Positions 9,301 to 18,825 of a stretch of DNA of 60,227 bases are shown in pieces. Made by a program: the position numbers and the translations under genes. Under the pieces are notes generated by a model. The model was not told the DNA's origin. It saw only the letters and a program-made list of their open reading frames with translations, and ran no database searches. Source of the stretch: CANRIN01 sp964493515 (lineage in GTDB: Bacteria; Bacillota; Clostridia; Oscillospirales; JAAYOS01); contig CAZBNJ010000007.1 of NCBI GenBank assembly GCA_964493515.1, positions 1-60,227 on the forward strand, in the 5' to 3' direction. Positions within the stretch are counted from its first letter, which is position 1. Every line of letters starts with the position of its first letter.

Positions 9301-9899
9301 AGCTCAAGCTCGGCGATCTTGTCGTTTATTCGGACGAGGTTCTGCTCGGTCAGTTCGAGCTTTCGCTCGGCCTCCTCCTTGCGGTAGCGGTACTTCGAGA
9401 TGCCCGCCGCCTCCTCGAATATCTCGCGGCGGTCGCCGCTCTTGACCGCCAGTATCTCGTCGATGCGGCCCTGTCCGATTATCGAGTAGCCGTCGCGCCC
9501 AAGTCCGGTGTCCATGAATAGCTCGTGGACATCGCGAAGGCGCACCGGCTCTCGGTTTATGTAGTATTCGCTCTCTCCCGAGCGGAAGTAGCGGCGGGTG
9601 ACCATGACCTCGACCGCCTCGATAGGCAGCGTGCCGTCGCCGTTGTCCAGCACGAGCGACACCTCCGCGTAGCCGACAGGGCCACGGTCGGCGGTGCCCT
9701 TGAACACCACGTCCTCCATCTTCGCGCCGCGCAGAGTCTTGGACGACTGCTCACCGAGCACCCATCGTATCGCGTCGGAGATATTCGACTTTCCGCTGCC
9801 GTTCGGTCCGACGACCGCGCTCATGCCGCGGTCGAAATCGAGCACCGTTCGGTCGGGAAACGACTTGAAACCTTGCATTTGCAGCGATTTGAGATACAA
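6327..9899 (-). CDS. smc: Chromosome segregation protein SMC
   Basis: Structural maintenance of chromosomes ATPase that, with ScpA and ScpB, compacts and segregates the nucleoid. At 1190 residues it is full length. The N-terminal head carries Walker A GPNGSGKS at 31-38. Long charged coiled coils (Glu/Ala/Arg-rich) flank a hinge in the middle of the protein (roughly 500-680), with a glycine-rich GGSMTGGS element at its end. The C-terminal head carries the ABC signature LSGGERAFVAIAL and Walker B FCIVDEVDTALDE. The many long open frames on the other strand here are a by-product of its skewed codon use. Confidence 0.97.
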   Translation of the reverse strand: MYLKSLQMQGFKSFPDRTVLDFDRGMSAVVGPNGSGKSNISDAIRWVLGEQSSKTLRGAKMEDVVFKGTADRGPVGYAEVSLVLDNGDGTLPIEAVEVMVTRRYFRSGESEYYINREPVRLRDVHELFMDTGLGRDGYSIIGQGRIDEILAVKSGDRREIFEEAAGISKYRYRKEEAERKLELTEQNLVRINDKIAELELTVGPLKEQAETAKKYLVLRDELRVVECSVWLETLDKLRKSAEKARTDYAITCEQLARENAALESLYARAEELAEKMRASDVEAESARAALGEAEKRLAERRADGDVAASRIANLEENITRIEGEMREQNDREQSLDEQIAEKEARAVECERQIAECDEKIAALEQRINEALAESGELESRADALMAKVSAEEAACAQYRLEAASIEAAKSETERRRGEASEELERRKSERAEIEAELKTKQAELSEAQETADSLENVISGYELRLGKRRAKLNESTEQRTKLRMDKAAAENRIKLLSDMERENEGAPRAVKMVLAEAEGGRLTGIHGQLARLIKADDRYALAIETALGAALQNIVVSTEEDAKTAIDYLKRRDGGRATFLPLTAIRGRGMEERIIGEKGFLGIASDLVDCDNKYRDIVENLLGRTAVVEDMDSAIAMARKHSQRFRIVTADGQIINAGGSMTGGSSARGAGVLSRANEIERRKKELAELDKKLAEFESSLRELEREVTAAEYESEVAKTEKQEATQTVLRVEGELSALKAKLDAADAALDALSKENAAADERTAEGAKRSAELEKLIAEHEATRAQASDELAKLRAGSGEISERRDGFADEMSALREQRSAAAAELAGTRRSADELRRMGEQFGSDRVRREELIASYRAEIEGIKTTLGEIHADCENIESDCAAKRSEVERIQQVRMSAEAERTAADRDTQEKNRSINALEREKARLEQQTSGADSQEKQITERLWESYELTPLTAASVAHPVENLQAEQKRAASLRRDINELGPVNVGAIDEWARISERYDYLTGQRDDVNKSKGELLGIISEITGEMKSIFEVEFKRINDSFAETFTELFGGGRAGLRLEDENDILNCGIAIDVRLPGKTTLAIGSLSGGERAFVAIALYFAILKVRPTPFCIVDEVDTALDEHNVARSAAYMKRLCDSTQFIAITHKRGTMEECDVLYGVTMQTPGVSKILPLSIGEVEQQLGIELK

Positions 9900-9956
9900 C
9901 TTTTACCCTCTTTTCTTCGCCTTGCGGCTCCCACGCCACCGAGCTTCGGTAGTATG

Positions 9957-9992
9957 GGAACCGCGCCGTAATTCGACGCACGGCGCGGCGTT
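9957..9992 (-). terminator. GC-rich stem-loop after the methyltransferase gene
   Basis: The two 9-base arms CCGCGCCGT and ACGGCGCGG, with a loop of about 10 bases, follow the methyltransferase stop and precede smc. No long T run follows, so it may be a weak terminator or an RNA-processing or attenuation hairpin in the operon. Confidence 0.45.
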
Positions 9993-10000
9993 ATTTTCAC

Positions 10001-10807
10001 TTACAGCCTGCGAAGCATCAGCATGAACCTGTGCTCGCGGTTTTCAACATATCCGTCCCGTTCAAGCCGCTTTTGCAGCTCAACGAGCTTGTCAAAGCAC
10101 TTTTCAACCGAGAATCCCGGAAACTCCCAGACCACCACGCGGCAGTACCACACTATCGCGCCGACATCGAAAAATTTCGACTTCGGATACTGCTCGGCGG
10201 CGGCGAGGACTTCAAATCCCGCCGACTCAGCCACCGCGCGCTCGTGCGTGAGATCGAACACGAACCCGGCGCTGTCTGCGTCGCTGTGCGCGAGATTTGC
10301 GCTGCGGTCGGGCAGGATAAACGAGCGCAGCGGCGCGGTGTTCTCCCCTCCCACCTGCTCGGTAAAGAAGATGCCGCCCGGCTTCAGCACGCGGTGCACC
10401 TCGTCCATGCCGTACGACTCGTGGCTGTTCAGCACCACGTCAAAGCTCTCATCCGCAAAGGGCAGCGGCTCGGGCGGATCGCTCCACCTCTCCACCCGCA
10501 CGCCCTTTGGCGCGAGCCGCTTTCGGCAGAGCTCGAGGTTCACGTCCCATCCCTCGGTCACGCTTGTCCGCTCATAGGGGTGCCCCAGGCTTTCGAGCAG
10601 CTCGCCGCCTCCCGTGCCCATGTCCAACAGCTCGTGCTCAGATCGGAGTATCGACTTTGCAAGCGCGCGATAGTCCCAGAACAGCGGCTCGGAGCGCATA
10701 CGGTGCGGCGAGATGTGCGAGAAGTCCCATCCGCTGAAATCAGAATTTTCCTCCTTCAGCCACTCGGTTTTCAAGTTTTCAAGATACTTTTCCATAATTT
10801 TCTGCAC
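10001..10807 (-). CDS. Class I SAM-dependent methyltransferase, substrate unknown
   Basis: A 268-residue protein; an in-frame ATG four codons in (10795, MEKYLENL) is an equally good start. The SAM-binding glycine motif is LLDMGTGGGELLESLG (about 60-75). The family motifs ESFDVVLNSHESYGMDEVHRVLKPGG follow, placing it in the UbiE/Methyltransf_11 group. The C-terminal part (FDVGAIVWYCRVVVWEFPGFSVEKCFDKL) resembles methyltransferases annotated only generally in clostridia. The substrate could be a small molecule, RNA or protein. It is inserted between a radical SAM gene and smc and flanked by strong inverted repeats. Confidence 0.85.
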   Translation of the reverse strand: MQKIMEKYLENLKTEWLKEENSDFSGWDFSHISPHRMRSEPLFWDYRALAKSILRSEHELLDMGTGGGELLESLGHPYERTSVTEGWDVNLELCRKRLAPKGVRVERWSDPPEPLPFADESFDVVLNSHESYGMDEVHRVLKPGGIFFTEQVGGENTAPLRSFILPDRSANLAHSDADSAGFVFDLTHERAVAESAGFEVLAAAEQYPKSKFFDVGAIVWYCRVVVWEFPGFSVEKCFDKLVELQKRLERDGYVENREHRFMLMLRRL

Positions 10808-10811
10808 CTTT

Positions 10812-10893
10812 CAAATCATTTTGCCGGAAATGATTTGGACCGGCGCGGCGAACCCCGGCGTCGATTTTACCGCGCCGGGCAGTTACCTCGTTT
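10812..10893. repeat. Two consecutive inverted repeats between radical SAM and methyltransferase genes
   Basis: AAATCATTT and AAATGATTT form a perfect 9-bp AT-rich inverted repeat separated by about 6 bases. Next to it, CCGGCGCGG and CCGCGCCGG form a 9-bp GC-rich stem with a longer loop. They fill the gap between the two genes. Together they could act as a terminator or an operator region for the methyltransferase. No promoter was recognised. Confidence 0.5.
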
Positions 10894-10915
10894 GTCCGGA
10901 AAATGCTTTCTCATG

Positions 10916-11908
10916 TCAGATATCCTCCGTTTTTACGTCATATCCCTCGACTTCGGCGCTCTCGCGTACCGAAATTCGCTTGATATCAAATTCATCCCGC
11001 AGCGCGTCGATGTTGCGCCTATGCTGTCCGACCATCGTCGACATGCGACCCTTAGCGACCAACAGTGTCGCCAATCGTTTGCCGCGCAGCGGTTCGAGCA
11101 GTTTTGCCGCCCGACGGCGCATCTGTTCTCCCCGCGCCATCTCGCCGAGCGCCGGATGGTACGCGCCCGCGACCGCGTCGCCCTTCAGGTCCTCGGTCGG
11201 GTTCAGTCCAAAGCGTATCACCGGTATCGCCGCCGCGTCGAACAGGTCGAGCACATCCGCGCCAAGCATCGCCGCGCGCTCGGGTGTCAGCGCCGCGTAC
11301 TTGCCCGCGCGCCACATACGCTCGAGCGCCGTCCCCCGCACGACAACCGTCGGGTAGACGCGGACGAAATCGGGTCGCATCGCTATCAGATCCCGCGCGG
11401 TGCGTATGTGTCCGTCGCCGCGCTCACCCGGAAGTCCTATCATCATCTGGAGCCCGAGCGTGAAACCGCCGTCCTTAAGCAGCTTTGCCGCGCGCTCGAT
11501 GTCCGCCCTTGTGTGCCCACGGTTGCTGAGCGCGAGCACGAGGTCGTCGGTCGACTGCGCCCCAAGCTCAACGGTCGTCACGCCATAGCGCCGAAGCTCG
11601 TCGAGTATCTCGTCGGAAATGCAGTCGGGACGGGTGGACACGCGTATGCCGCACAGCCGACCGTCGCGCAGAAACGGCTGCGCCGCCTCGAGATAGCCTA
11701 TCCGCTTTTCGCGCTCTATCGCGGTGAAGCTGCCGCCGTAGTACGCAAGCTCTGCGCCGTCGCCCGACCGCTCAAGCGCGGACGATATCTCGCTTGTCAC
11801 CTCGTCCGGCGACGGTTCGTGCGGCGCGGCTATCGATCGCTGGTTGCAGAACACGCAGTCCTGCGGGCAGCCGAGGTGCGGCACGAACAGCGGGATTATC
11901 CGGCTCAT
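10916..11908 (-). CDS. Radical SAM protein of the Elp3-like clostridial family
   Basis: A 330-residue radical SAM enzyme. The 4Fe-4S motif is CPQDCVFC (CxxxCxxC) near residues 14-21. YYGGSFTAI (the SAM-binding GGS-type strand), VELGAQSTDD, MMIGLPGERG and RVYPTVVVRGT follow, a pattern shared with Elp3/YhcC-type proteins. It lacks the C-terminal acetyltransferase domain of true Elp3. The end of rnc overlaps its start by 4 bp. A gene of this family between rnc and smc is familiar in clostridia, which suggests a link to RNA or ribosome modification, but its substrate is not known. Confidence 0.88.
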   Translation of the reverse strand: MSRIIPLFVPHLGCPQDCVFCNQRSIAAPHEPSPDEVTSEISSALERSGDGAELAYYGGSFTAIEREKRIGYLEAAQPFLRDGRLCGIRVSTRPDCISDEILDELRRYGVTTVELGAQSTDDLVLALSNRGHTRADIERAAKLLKDGGFTLGLQMMIGLPGERGDGHIRTARDLIAMRPDFVRVYPTVVVRGTALERMWRAGKYAALTPERAAMLGADVLDLFDAAAIPVIRFGLNPTEDLKGDAVAGAYHPALGEMARGEQMRRRAAKLLEPLRGKRLATLLVAKGRMSTMVGQHRRNIDALRDEFDIKRISVRESAEVEGYDVKTEDI

Positions 11909-12591
11909 ACGCCCAGTCGACGGCAGGCGTCGCCCGCGGCGGACTGCTCTGCCTTCTTCTTTGAGCTGCCCTTTCCGCGGCCCGCCTCCTCGCCGTTTAT
12001 CAGCACCACCGCCTCAAAGCTCTTGCGGTGATCCGGCCCGCTCTCGCCGATGAGCTTGTACTCAAGCGTCGAGGCGCGGTCACGCTGGACATACTCCTGA
12101 AGCGAGGTCTTGAAGTCCTCCGACTGCGCGGACGCGGCAAGTCGGTCGTCGGTCAGCACGAACTTTCGCACAAACTCGCGCGCCGCCGCTTCGCCGCCGT
12201 CCAGGTATATCGCGCAGATGGTCGCCTCGACGACATCCGCCATGACCGACCGCCGATTGCGGCCGCCGCTCGCCTCCTCGCCCCGTCCGATACGCAGAAA
12301 CTCGCCGATACGCAGCTGCTCCGCCACCGTCACAAGGCTCGCCTCGCACACCAGCGCCGCGCGCATGCGGGTAAGCTCGCCCTCCGCGCAGTGCTCGTGC
12401 TCGAACAGATACTCCGCCGTGAAAAATCCGAGTATGCTGTCGCCGAGGAATTCCAGGCGCTCGTAGTTCAGCGCGCTCGGCTCTCGGTGCTCGTTTGTGT
12501 ACGAGCTGTGCGTGAGCGCCGTTTCGATGAGCGCGCTGTTCTTGAAGGTGTATCCGATTATCTTTTCATATTCTCTGATGTCGCCGTTCAA
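11905..12591 (-). CDS. rnc: Ribonuclease III
   Basis: Double-strand-specific endoribonuclease that processes rRNA precursors and structured mRNAs. The 228-residue protein has the catalytic signature YERLEFLGDSILGFF (about 43-57) and a second acidic cluster at VMADVVEATICAIYLDGG. It ends with a double-stranded RNA-binding domain (LQEYVQRDR...GKGSSKKKAEQSAAGDA). It lies downstream of the acpP terminator, so its expression relies on read-through or on a promoter not identified here. Confidence 0.96.
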   Translation of the reverse strand: MNGDIREYEKIIGYTFKNSALIETALTHSSYTNEHREPSALNYERLEFLGDSILGFFTAEYLFEHEHCAEGELTRMRAALVCEASLVTVAEQLRIGEFLRIGRGEEASGGRNRRSVMADVVEATICAIYLDGGEAAAREFVRKFVLTDDRLAASAQSEDFKTSLQEYVQRDRASTLEYKLIGESGPDHRKSFEAVVLINGEEAGRGKGSSKKKAEQSAAGDACRRLGV

Positions 12592-12609
12592 AACTTCTAC
12601 CTTTCCTTG

Positions 12610-12650
12610 TCAAAAACAAAAGCGTCCCCGCTCTCGGCAAGGGACGCTTT
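12610..12650 (-). terminator. Rho-independent terminator after acpP
   Basis: A perfect 10-bp stem (12619-12628 with 12641-12650, AAAGCGTCCC/GGGACGCTTT) and a 12-base loop. On the minus strand it is followed by TTTTGTTTTTG, a classic intrinsic terminator placed between acpP and rnc. Confidence 0.88.
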
Positions 12651-12654
12651 GCCA

Positions 12655-12894
12655 TCACTGCTTGGAGGAAATGAGCGAAACCACATCCCCGACAGTGCGC
12701 AGATTCTCCAGTGCCTCGTCCTCAAGCTCGCCAAGCCCAAACTCGTCCTCCAGCGACATCGTAAGCTCCACGATGTCCAGCGAATCGGCGCTGAGGTCGG
12801 ACTCGAAATTGGTCGCCTCGGTCACCTCGGACTCGTCCACGCCAAACTGCTCGGCTATGATGCCCTTAAGCTTGCTCAGGATCTCGTTATCCAT
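12655..12894 (-). CDS. acpP: Acyl carrier protein
   Basis: Carries growing acyl chains on phosphopantetheine in fatty acid synthesis. The 79-residue protein has the attachment motif ADSLDIVEL with Ser38 as the modified residue. It has the usual acidic helices (SEVTEATNFESDL, EDEFGLGELEDEALENLRTVGDVV). The ribosome binding site AGGAGGTGAC is strong. A promoter at 12949-12977 and a terminator at 12610-12650 make it a short high-output unit inside the larger plsX-acpP-rnc cluster. Confidence 0.97.
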   Translation of the reverse strand: MDNEILSKLKGIIAEQFGVDESEVTEATNFESDLSADSLDIVELTMSLEDEFGLGELEDEALENLRTVGDVVSLISSKQ

Positions 12895-12925
12895 TGAGTG
12901 TCACCTCCTAAAACCATGTACTTCG

Positions 12926-12941
12926 GAGCGCCGACGCTCCT
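12926..12941 (-). other. Small hairpin in the acpP 5' leader
   Basis: GGAGCG and CGCTCC pair around a 4-base loop between the acpP promoter and its ribosome binding site. It may stabilise the leader; no known riboswitch was recognised. Confidence 0.35.
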
Positions 12942-12948
12942 CCTATTA

Positions 12949-12977
12949 AGGATATTCACATTTTCCGAAAAAGTCAA
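12949..12977 (-). promoter_or_regulatory. Sigma-A-type promoter for acpP
   Basis: Minus-strand TTGACT, 17-base spacer, TATCCT. It ends about 55 bp before the acpP start and lies just after the plsX stop. Confidence 0.65.
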
Positions 12978-13005
12978 CTGCTTTTTTGAATTTTTTCGGA
13001 AAATA

Positions 13006-14002
13006 TCAGACCTTCATGTGCTCTATGTTGTTCACTATCTCGTCGATTATACCGCTCTCGACATACTGCTTGGTGCCGCCTATCGCCGCGCACACCGTCT
13101 CCGGCGACGCCGAGCCGTGTATTTTGTACACCGGCTTCATTATGCCGAGCAGCGGGGCACCTCCGACTTCGTTGTAGTCCATCATCGCCTTGAGGTCGTT
13201 AAGACCGTCCTTGACGAGCAGCGCGCCCAGCTTTGACTTTACGTTCTTGTAGAAGATATTCTTGAGTATGTCCTTGAAGAATATGCCCATGCCCTCGATG
13301 CACTTGAGCAGGATGTTTCCCGAATAGCCGTCGGATATGATTATGTCCGCCTCTCCGCTTGTGACATAGCGGCTCTCGATGTTTCCGGTAAAGTTGAGAC
13401 GTCCCGCCGCCTTTTCGCTTTCGAGCAGCTTGTAGGTCTCCTTCTGAAGCTCGCCGCCCTTGGACGGCTCCGCGCCGATGTTCAAAAGCCCGATCTTCGG
13501 ATCCTTCACGCCGAGCATACGCTCCATGTAGTAGCTGCCCATGTAAGCGAACTGGAGCAGATACTCGGGCGTGCACTCAAGGTTTGCACCGCAGTCGATA
13601 AGCAGCGCTTTGCCGACCGATGTCGGGATGAGCGAACCGAGCGCGGCGCGGCGAATGCCGTGGATACGCTTCGCGACCAGCGTCGACGCGGTCAGCAGCG
13701 CGCCGGTCGAGCCTGCGGACGCGAACGCGTCGCCGTAGCCCTCCGACAGCATACGAAGTCCGACCACCATCGACGAATCCTTCTTCGCGCGAACGACGTT
13801 TGCCGGGTCGTCGCACATCTCGACCACCTCGGCAGCGTCGCGGAGCTCGATGCCCTTCGGCAGCTCGCCTATGCCCTCATCCTTAAGCACGCCGAGCATA
13901 TCCGCCATCCGTCCGACCAGGCATATCTCCACGCCGTAGCGTCTGTTTGCCTCAACGGCGCCGAGCACCGGAGCCTTCGGCGCGTGGTCGCCTCCCATAG
14001 CG

Positions 14003-14025
<23 letters not shown>
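13006..14025 (-). CDS. plsX: Phosphate acyltransferase PlsX
   Basis: Converts acyl-ACP to acyl-phosphate for phospholipid synthesis. The 339-residue protein begins with the family signature IVDAMGGDHAPKAPVLGAVEA. It contains SAGSTGALL, LIDCGANLECTPEYLLQFA, LLNIGAEPSKGG and a GYSGNILLK segment. Its start overlaps the end of trmFO by 23 bp. Pairing with acpP downstream fits the function. FapR-type regulation was looked for but not seen. Confidence 0.96.
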
Positions 14026-15317
<1,292 letters not shown>

Positions 15318-15325
<8 letters not shown>

Positions 15326-17624
15326 TGCTCTTTGCCGACTTCTTCGCGGTCGTCGACTTCTTTGTTGCGGCCTTCTTGGCGGCGGGCTTCTTCGTCGCGG
15401 TCTTTTTCGCCGTCGTCTTTTCTGCCGCCGACTTCGCCGTGCTCTTCTTCGTGGTCTTCTTCGTAGTCGACGCCTTGCTCTCGCCCGCGCTCTCGGCGGC
15501 GTTTTCGCCCTCCGCAGAAGACGTGCGGCGGCGATATCCGCGCTTATCCTCCGGCACGAACATCGAGCACTTGTCGTTTATGCAGAAGGTCTTGCGCTGA
15601 CCGCGTCCGCTCAGCTTGAACAGCGTACCGCCGCAGCTCGGGCAGGTCTCCTCGGTCGGAACGTCCCAGGTCATAAAGTCGCAGGTCGGGAAGTTCTCGC
15701 AGCCGTAGTAGGTGTACTTGTTCTTCGACTTCTTCTTGAGTATCCGACCGCCGCACTTGGGGCAGATGCCCGGTGTCGGCTCGGTTATCGGCTTTGTGTT
15801 CTTGCACTCGGGGTAGCCCGGGCAGGCGAGGAAACGTCCGAAGCGTCCGCTCTTTATGACCATCCGCCGTCCGCAGACCTCGCATATCTCGTCGCTCTCC
15901 TCGTCCGGCACCTTGATGCGCTCGTTTTCAAGCGCCTTCTCCGCGTCGGCAAGCTGATGCGAGAAGCTCTTGTAGAAGTCGCCCATGACCTCTCGCCATC
16001 CGCTCTTGCCCTCCTCGATGAGGTCGAGCGTGCGCTCCATGTTCGCCGTGAACTCGATGTCGATTATGTCGGTGAATCGGTCCTTCATCAGCTGGGTTAT
16101 CACCTCGCCGAGCGGCGTCGGGCGAAGCTGCTTGTTCTCCTTTATGACATACTCGCGGTCGATTATCGTGCTGACCGATGGCGCGTAGGTCGACGGACGT
16201 CCGACGCCCCTGTCCTCCATCGCCTTTATCAGCGAAGCCTCGGTGTAGCGCGGAGGCGGCTGGGTGAAGTGCTGCTCGGGCGACAGCTTCTCAAGCGACA
16301 GCTTCTGTCCCTCGGTCATCGCGGGAAGGCGTGCTATCTCCTCCTCCTCGGGATCGTCCCTGCCCTCCTCGTACACCGCGGTAAAGCCCGCAAAGTGCAC
16401 GCGCTGGCTGTTTGCGCGGAAGATATAGTTTGCCGCCTCGACGTCCACCGCCTGGGTGTCGTACACCGCGTTTTCCATCTGGCAGGCGAGGAATCGGCTC
16501 CATATCATGCGGTACAGGCGGTACTGCTCGCTCGAAAGCGACGTGCGCACCACCTCCGGCGTGAGCGCCACGTCGGTCGGGCGTATCGCCTCGTGCGCGT
16601 CCTGAGCGCCCGACTTCGTCTTGTAGTGACGGGGCGCCGACGGCACATACTCCGCGCCGTAACGGCTGTTTATCACCTCGCGCGCGGCGGAGATCGCGTC
16701 GTCGGACAGTCGCAGCGAGTCGGTACGCATATAGGTTATCAGACCGACCGTGCCGTGTCCCTCGACGTCGACGCCCTCGTAGAGCTGCTGCGCTATCGCC
16801 ATCGTGCGGCGCGCCTGCATATTCAGCTTGCGGCTCGCCTCCTGCTGCAAGCTCGACGTGTTGAACGGAGGCGCGGGGCTGCGGCGCTTCTGACCGTTCT
16901 TTATCGCCGAGACCTTCCACTCCGCCTTCTCCACCGCCGAGACTATCTTCTCGACGTCCTTCTCGCTCTTCAGCTCGATGCGTCCGTCGCGGTCGCCGTT
17001 GAAGTGCGCGGTAAAGCTGTGCGACGCGTCCAGGTCGAGCAGCGCGTCTATCGACCAATACTCCTGAGGATCGAACGCGCGGCGCTCGTTCTCGCGGTCA
17101 ACGACCATGCGCGTGACCACCGACTGCACTCGTCCCGCCGACAGCCCGCGGCGTATCTTTCGCCAGAGCAGCGGGCTAAGCTGATAGCCCACCACGCGGT
17201 CGAGGATGCGTCGGGTCTGCTGCGCGTCGACGAGGTTCTTGTCTATGGCGCGCGGGTGCGCGATGCCCTCGCTCACCACCTTCTTCGATATCTCGTTGAA
17301 GGTGACGCGCAGCACCTGCTCGTCGGGTATTCCGAGCAGCTGTTGAAGGTGCCAGCTTATCGCCTCTCCCTCGCGGTCAGGGTCGGTCGCGAGATAGACT
17401 TTGTCCGACGCCTTTGCCGCGTTCTGCAGATCCTTTATGATATCCTCTTTGCCCTTTATCGGCTGATAATCGGGCTGGAAATCGTTTTCAAAATCTATGC
17501 CCATCTTCGACTTGGGCAGGTCGCGAAGGTGTCCCATCGACGCCTTCACCTTGTACCCCTTGCCGAGGTACTTCTCTATCGTCTTTGCTTTCGCAACAGA
17601 CTCGACTATAACCAAATCCGCCAT
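15318..17624 (-). CDS. topA: DNA topoisomerase I with three zinc fingers and an H1-like basic tail
   Basis: Relaxes negatively supercoiled DNA by single-strand passage. The protein has 768 residues. The TOPRIM metal site is Glu8 plus DPDREGE (81-87), and the active-site tyrosine is in GLITYMRTDS at Tyr298. After the core come three Cys4-type zinc ribbons (CEVC...CPGYPEC, CPKC...CENFPTC, CPSC...CINDKC). The last roughly 55 residues are almost entirely Lys, Ala, Thr and Ser (KKTTKK, AKKTATKK units), resembling a histone H1 C-terminal tail. It lies 12 bp after dprA. Confidence 0.96.
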
Positions 17625-17636
17625 CTTTCTCTCCTG

Positions 17637-18824
17637 TTACACCAAAAGTTTTTCGCCCGGGGCATATCGCTTTCCCGCAAGCTCCTTCAAGAAACCGTCG
17701 AGCACCAACATCGTGACCTCTCCGAGCACCGTAGCCGCGTCCATGCCGCTGCCGTCCACTATGTCGTCGAGATACATCGGACCGGAGCTGAGCAGCGCAA
17801 GTATCTTCCTCCGCTGTTCCGGAAGCTCGGCGAGCTTTGACTCGTCCATCTTCCGCTCGACCGGAGTTGCCGGCTTTATCTCCGTCGTCTCCGATTCCGC
17901 CTTGTCCGACACCGCTCGCCGCTTGGACGGCGCGGTTATCTTCGAGGCAAACATATGCGCGTACTCCTCCAGAACGTCCGCCGCGCATACCGTCAGCTTC
18001 GCGAATCCGTCACGGATAAGCGCGTTCGTGCCTACGCTCATCGGCGCGTTTATCGCTCCGGGTATGGCAAACAGATCTCGTCCCTGCTCGGATGCGTGAG
18101 CCGCGGTTATCGCCGTACCGCTGCGCTCTCCCGCCTCCACCACCAGCACTCCGCAGGAAAGTCCGCTGATTATGCGGTTCCTCTCGGGAAAGTGTCTGCC
18201 CATCGGCTCGGCGCCCGGTGCGTACTCGCTTATCACCACACCCGCAGCGACGATGTCGTTGTACAATCGCTCGTTTTCCGGCGGATATATCACGTCCACA
18301 CCGCCGCCGAGTATCGCCGCTGTCGGCTTGCCCGCCTTCAGCGCACCTATCGCCGCCTGCGAATCAAGCCCGCGAGCCATACCGCTTACAATGTAGCCTC
18401 CGCCCTTCGCGATATCGTATGATATCGTCTCCGCTACCGACAGTCCGTACGGCGTAGGTGTTCGCGTTCCGATGACCGCTATCGCCGCCTCCTCGTCGAA
18501 CGCCGGCATCCTGCCCTTGTAGTATAGTACCGGCGGAGGGTCGGGGATATTCTTCAGCCGCGACGGGTATATCGCGTCCTGCATGGTCAGTATCTGTATG
18601 CCGCCGCGCTCGCACTTCTCAAGCACTCGCTCCGCGCCGTCCAGACTCTTGTCCATCAGCTCGGCTATCTCCCTTTCGCCCGCGCCCTCTATCTGCCCAA
18701 GCTCGCGCTTGTCGGCGTAGTACAGCTCCTCCAGCGTGTCAAAGTGCTGGTACGCCATCGACTTGAACGACGCTTTGAGTTTGTCCTTCATCGACAGCCA
18801 TATCCAGTATTTCAGCTGTGACAT
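17637..18824 (-). CDS. dprA: DNA-processing protein DprA (Smf)
   Basis: Loads RecA onto incoming single-stranded DNA during natural transformation; widespread even in species not known to be competent. The 395-residue protein has an N-terminal helix-hairpin-helix/SAM-like region (LEELYYADKRELGQIEGAGEREIAELM). The Rossmann-fold DprA core follows, with AVIGTRTPTPYG, SGMARGLDSQAAIGAL, ILGGGVDVIYPPEN and FPERNRIISGLS. A winged-helix-like C-terminus (RRKILALLSSGPMYLDDIVDGSGMD) completes it. It sits between an rRNA methylase gene and topA, all within a few bases of each other. Confidence 0.94.
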   Translation of the reverse strand: MSQLKYWIWLSMKDKLKASFKSMAYQHFDTLEELYYADKRELGQIEGAGEREIAELMDKSLDGAERVLEKCERGGIQILTMQDAIYPSRLKNIPDPPPVLYYKGRMPAFDEEAAIAVIGTRTPTPYGLSVAETISYDIAKGGGYIVSGMARGLDSQAAIGALKAGKPTAAILGGGVDVIYPPENERLYNDIVAAGVVISEYAPGAEPMGRHFPERNRIISGLSCGVLVVEAGERSGTAITAAHASEQGRDLFAIPGAINAPMSVGTNALIRDGFAKLTVCAADVLEEYAHMFASKITAPSKRRAVSDKAESETTEIKPATPVERKMDESKLAELPEQRRKILALLSSGPMYLDDIVDGSGMDAATVLGEVTMLVLDGFLKELAGKRYAPGEKLLV

Positions 18825-18825
18825 C

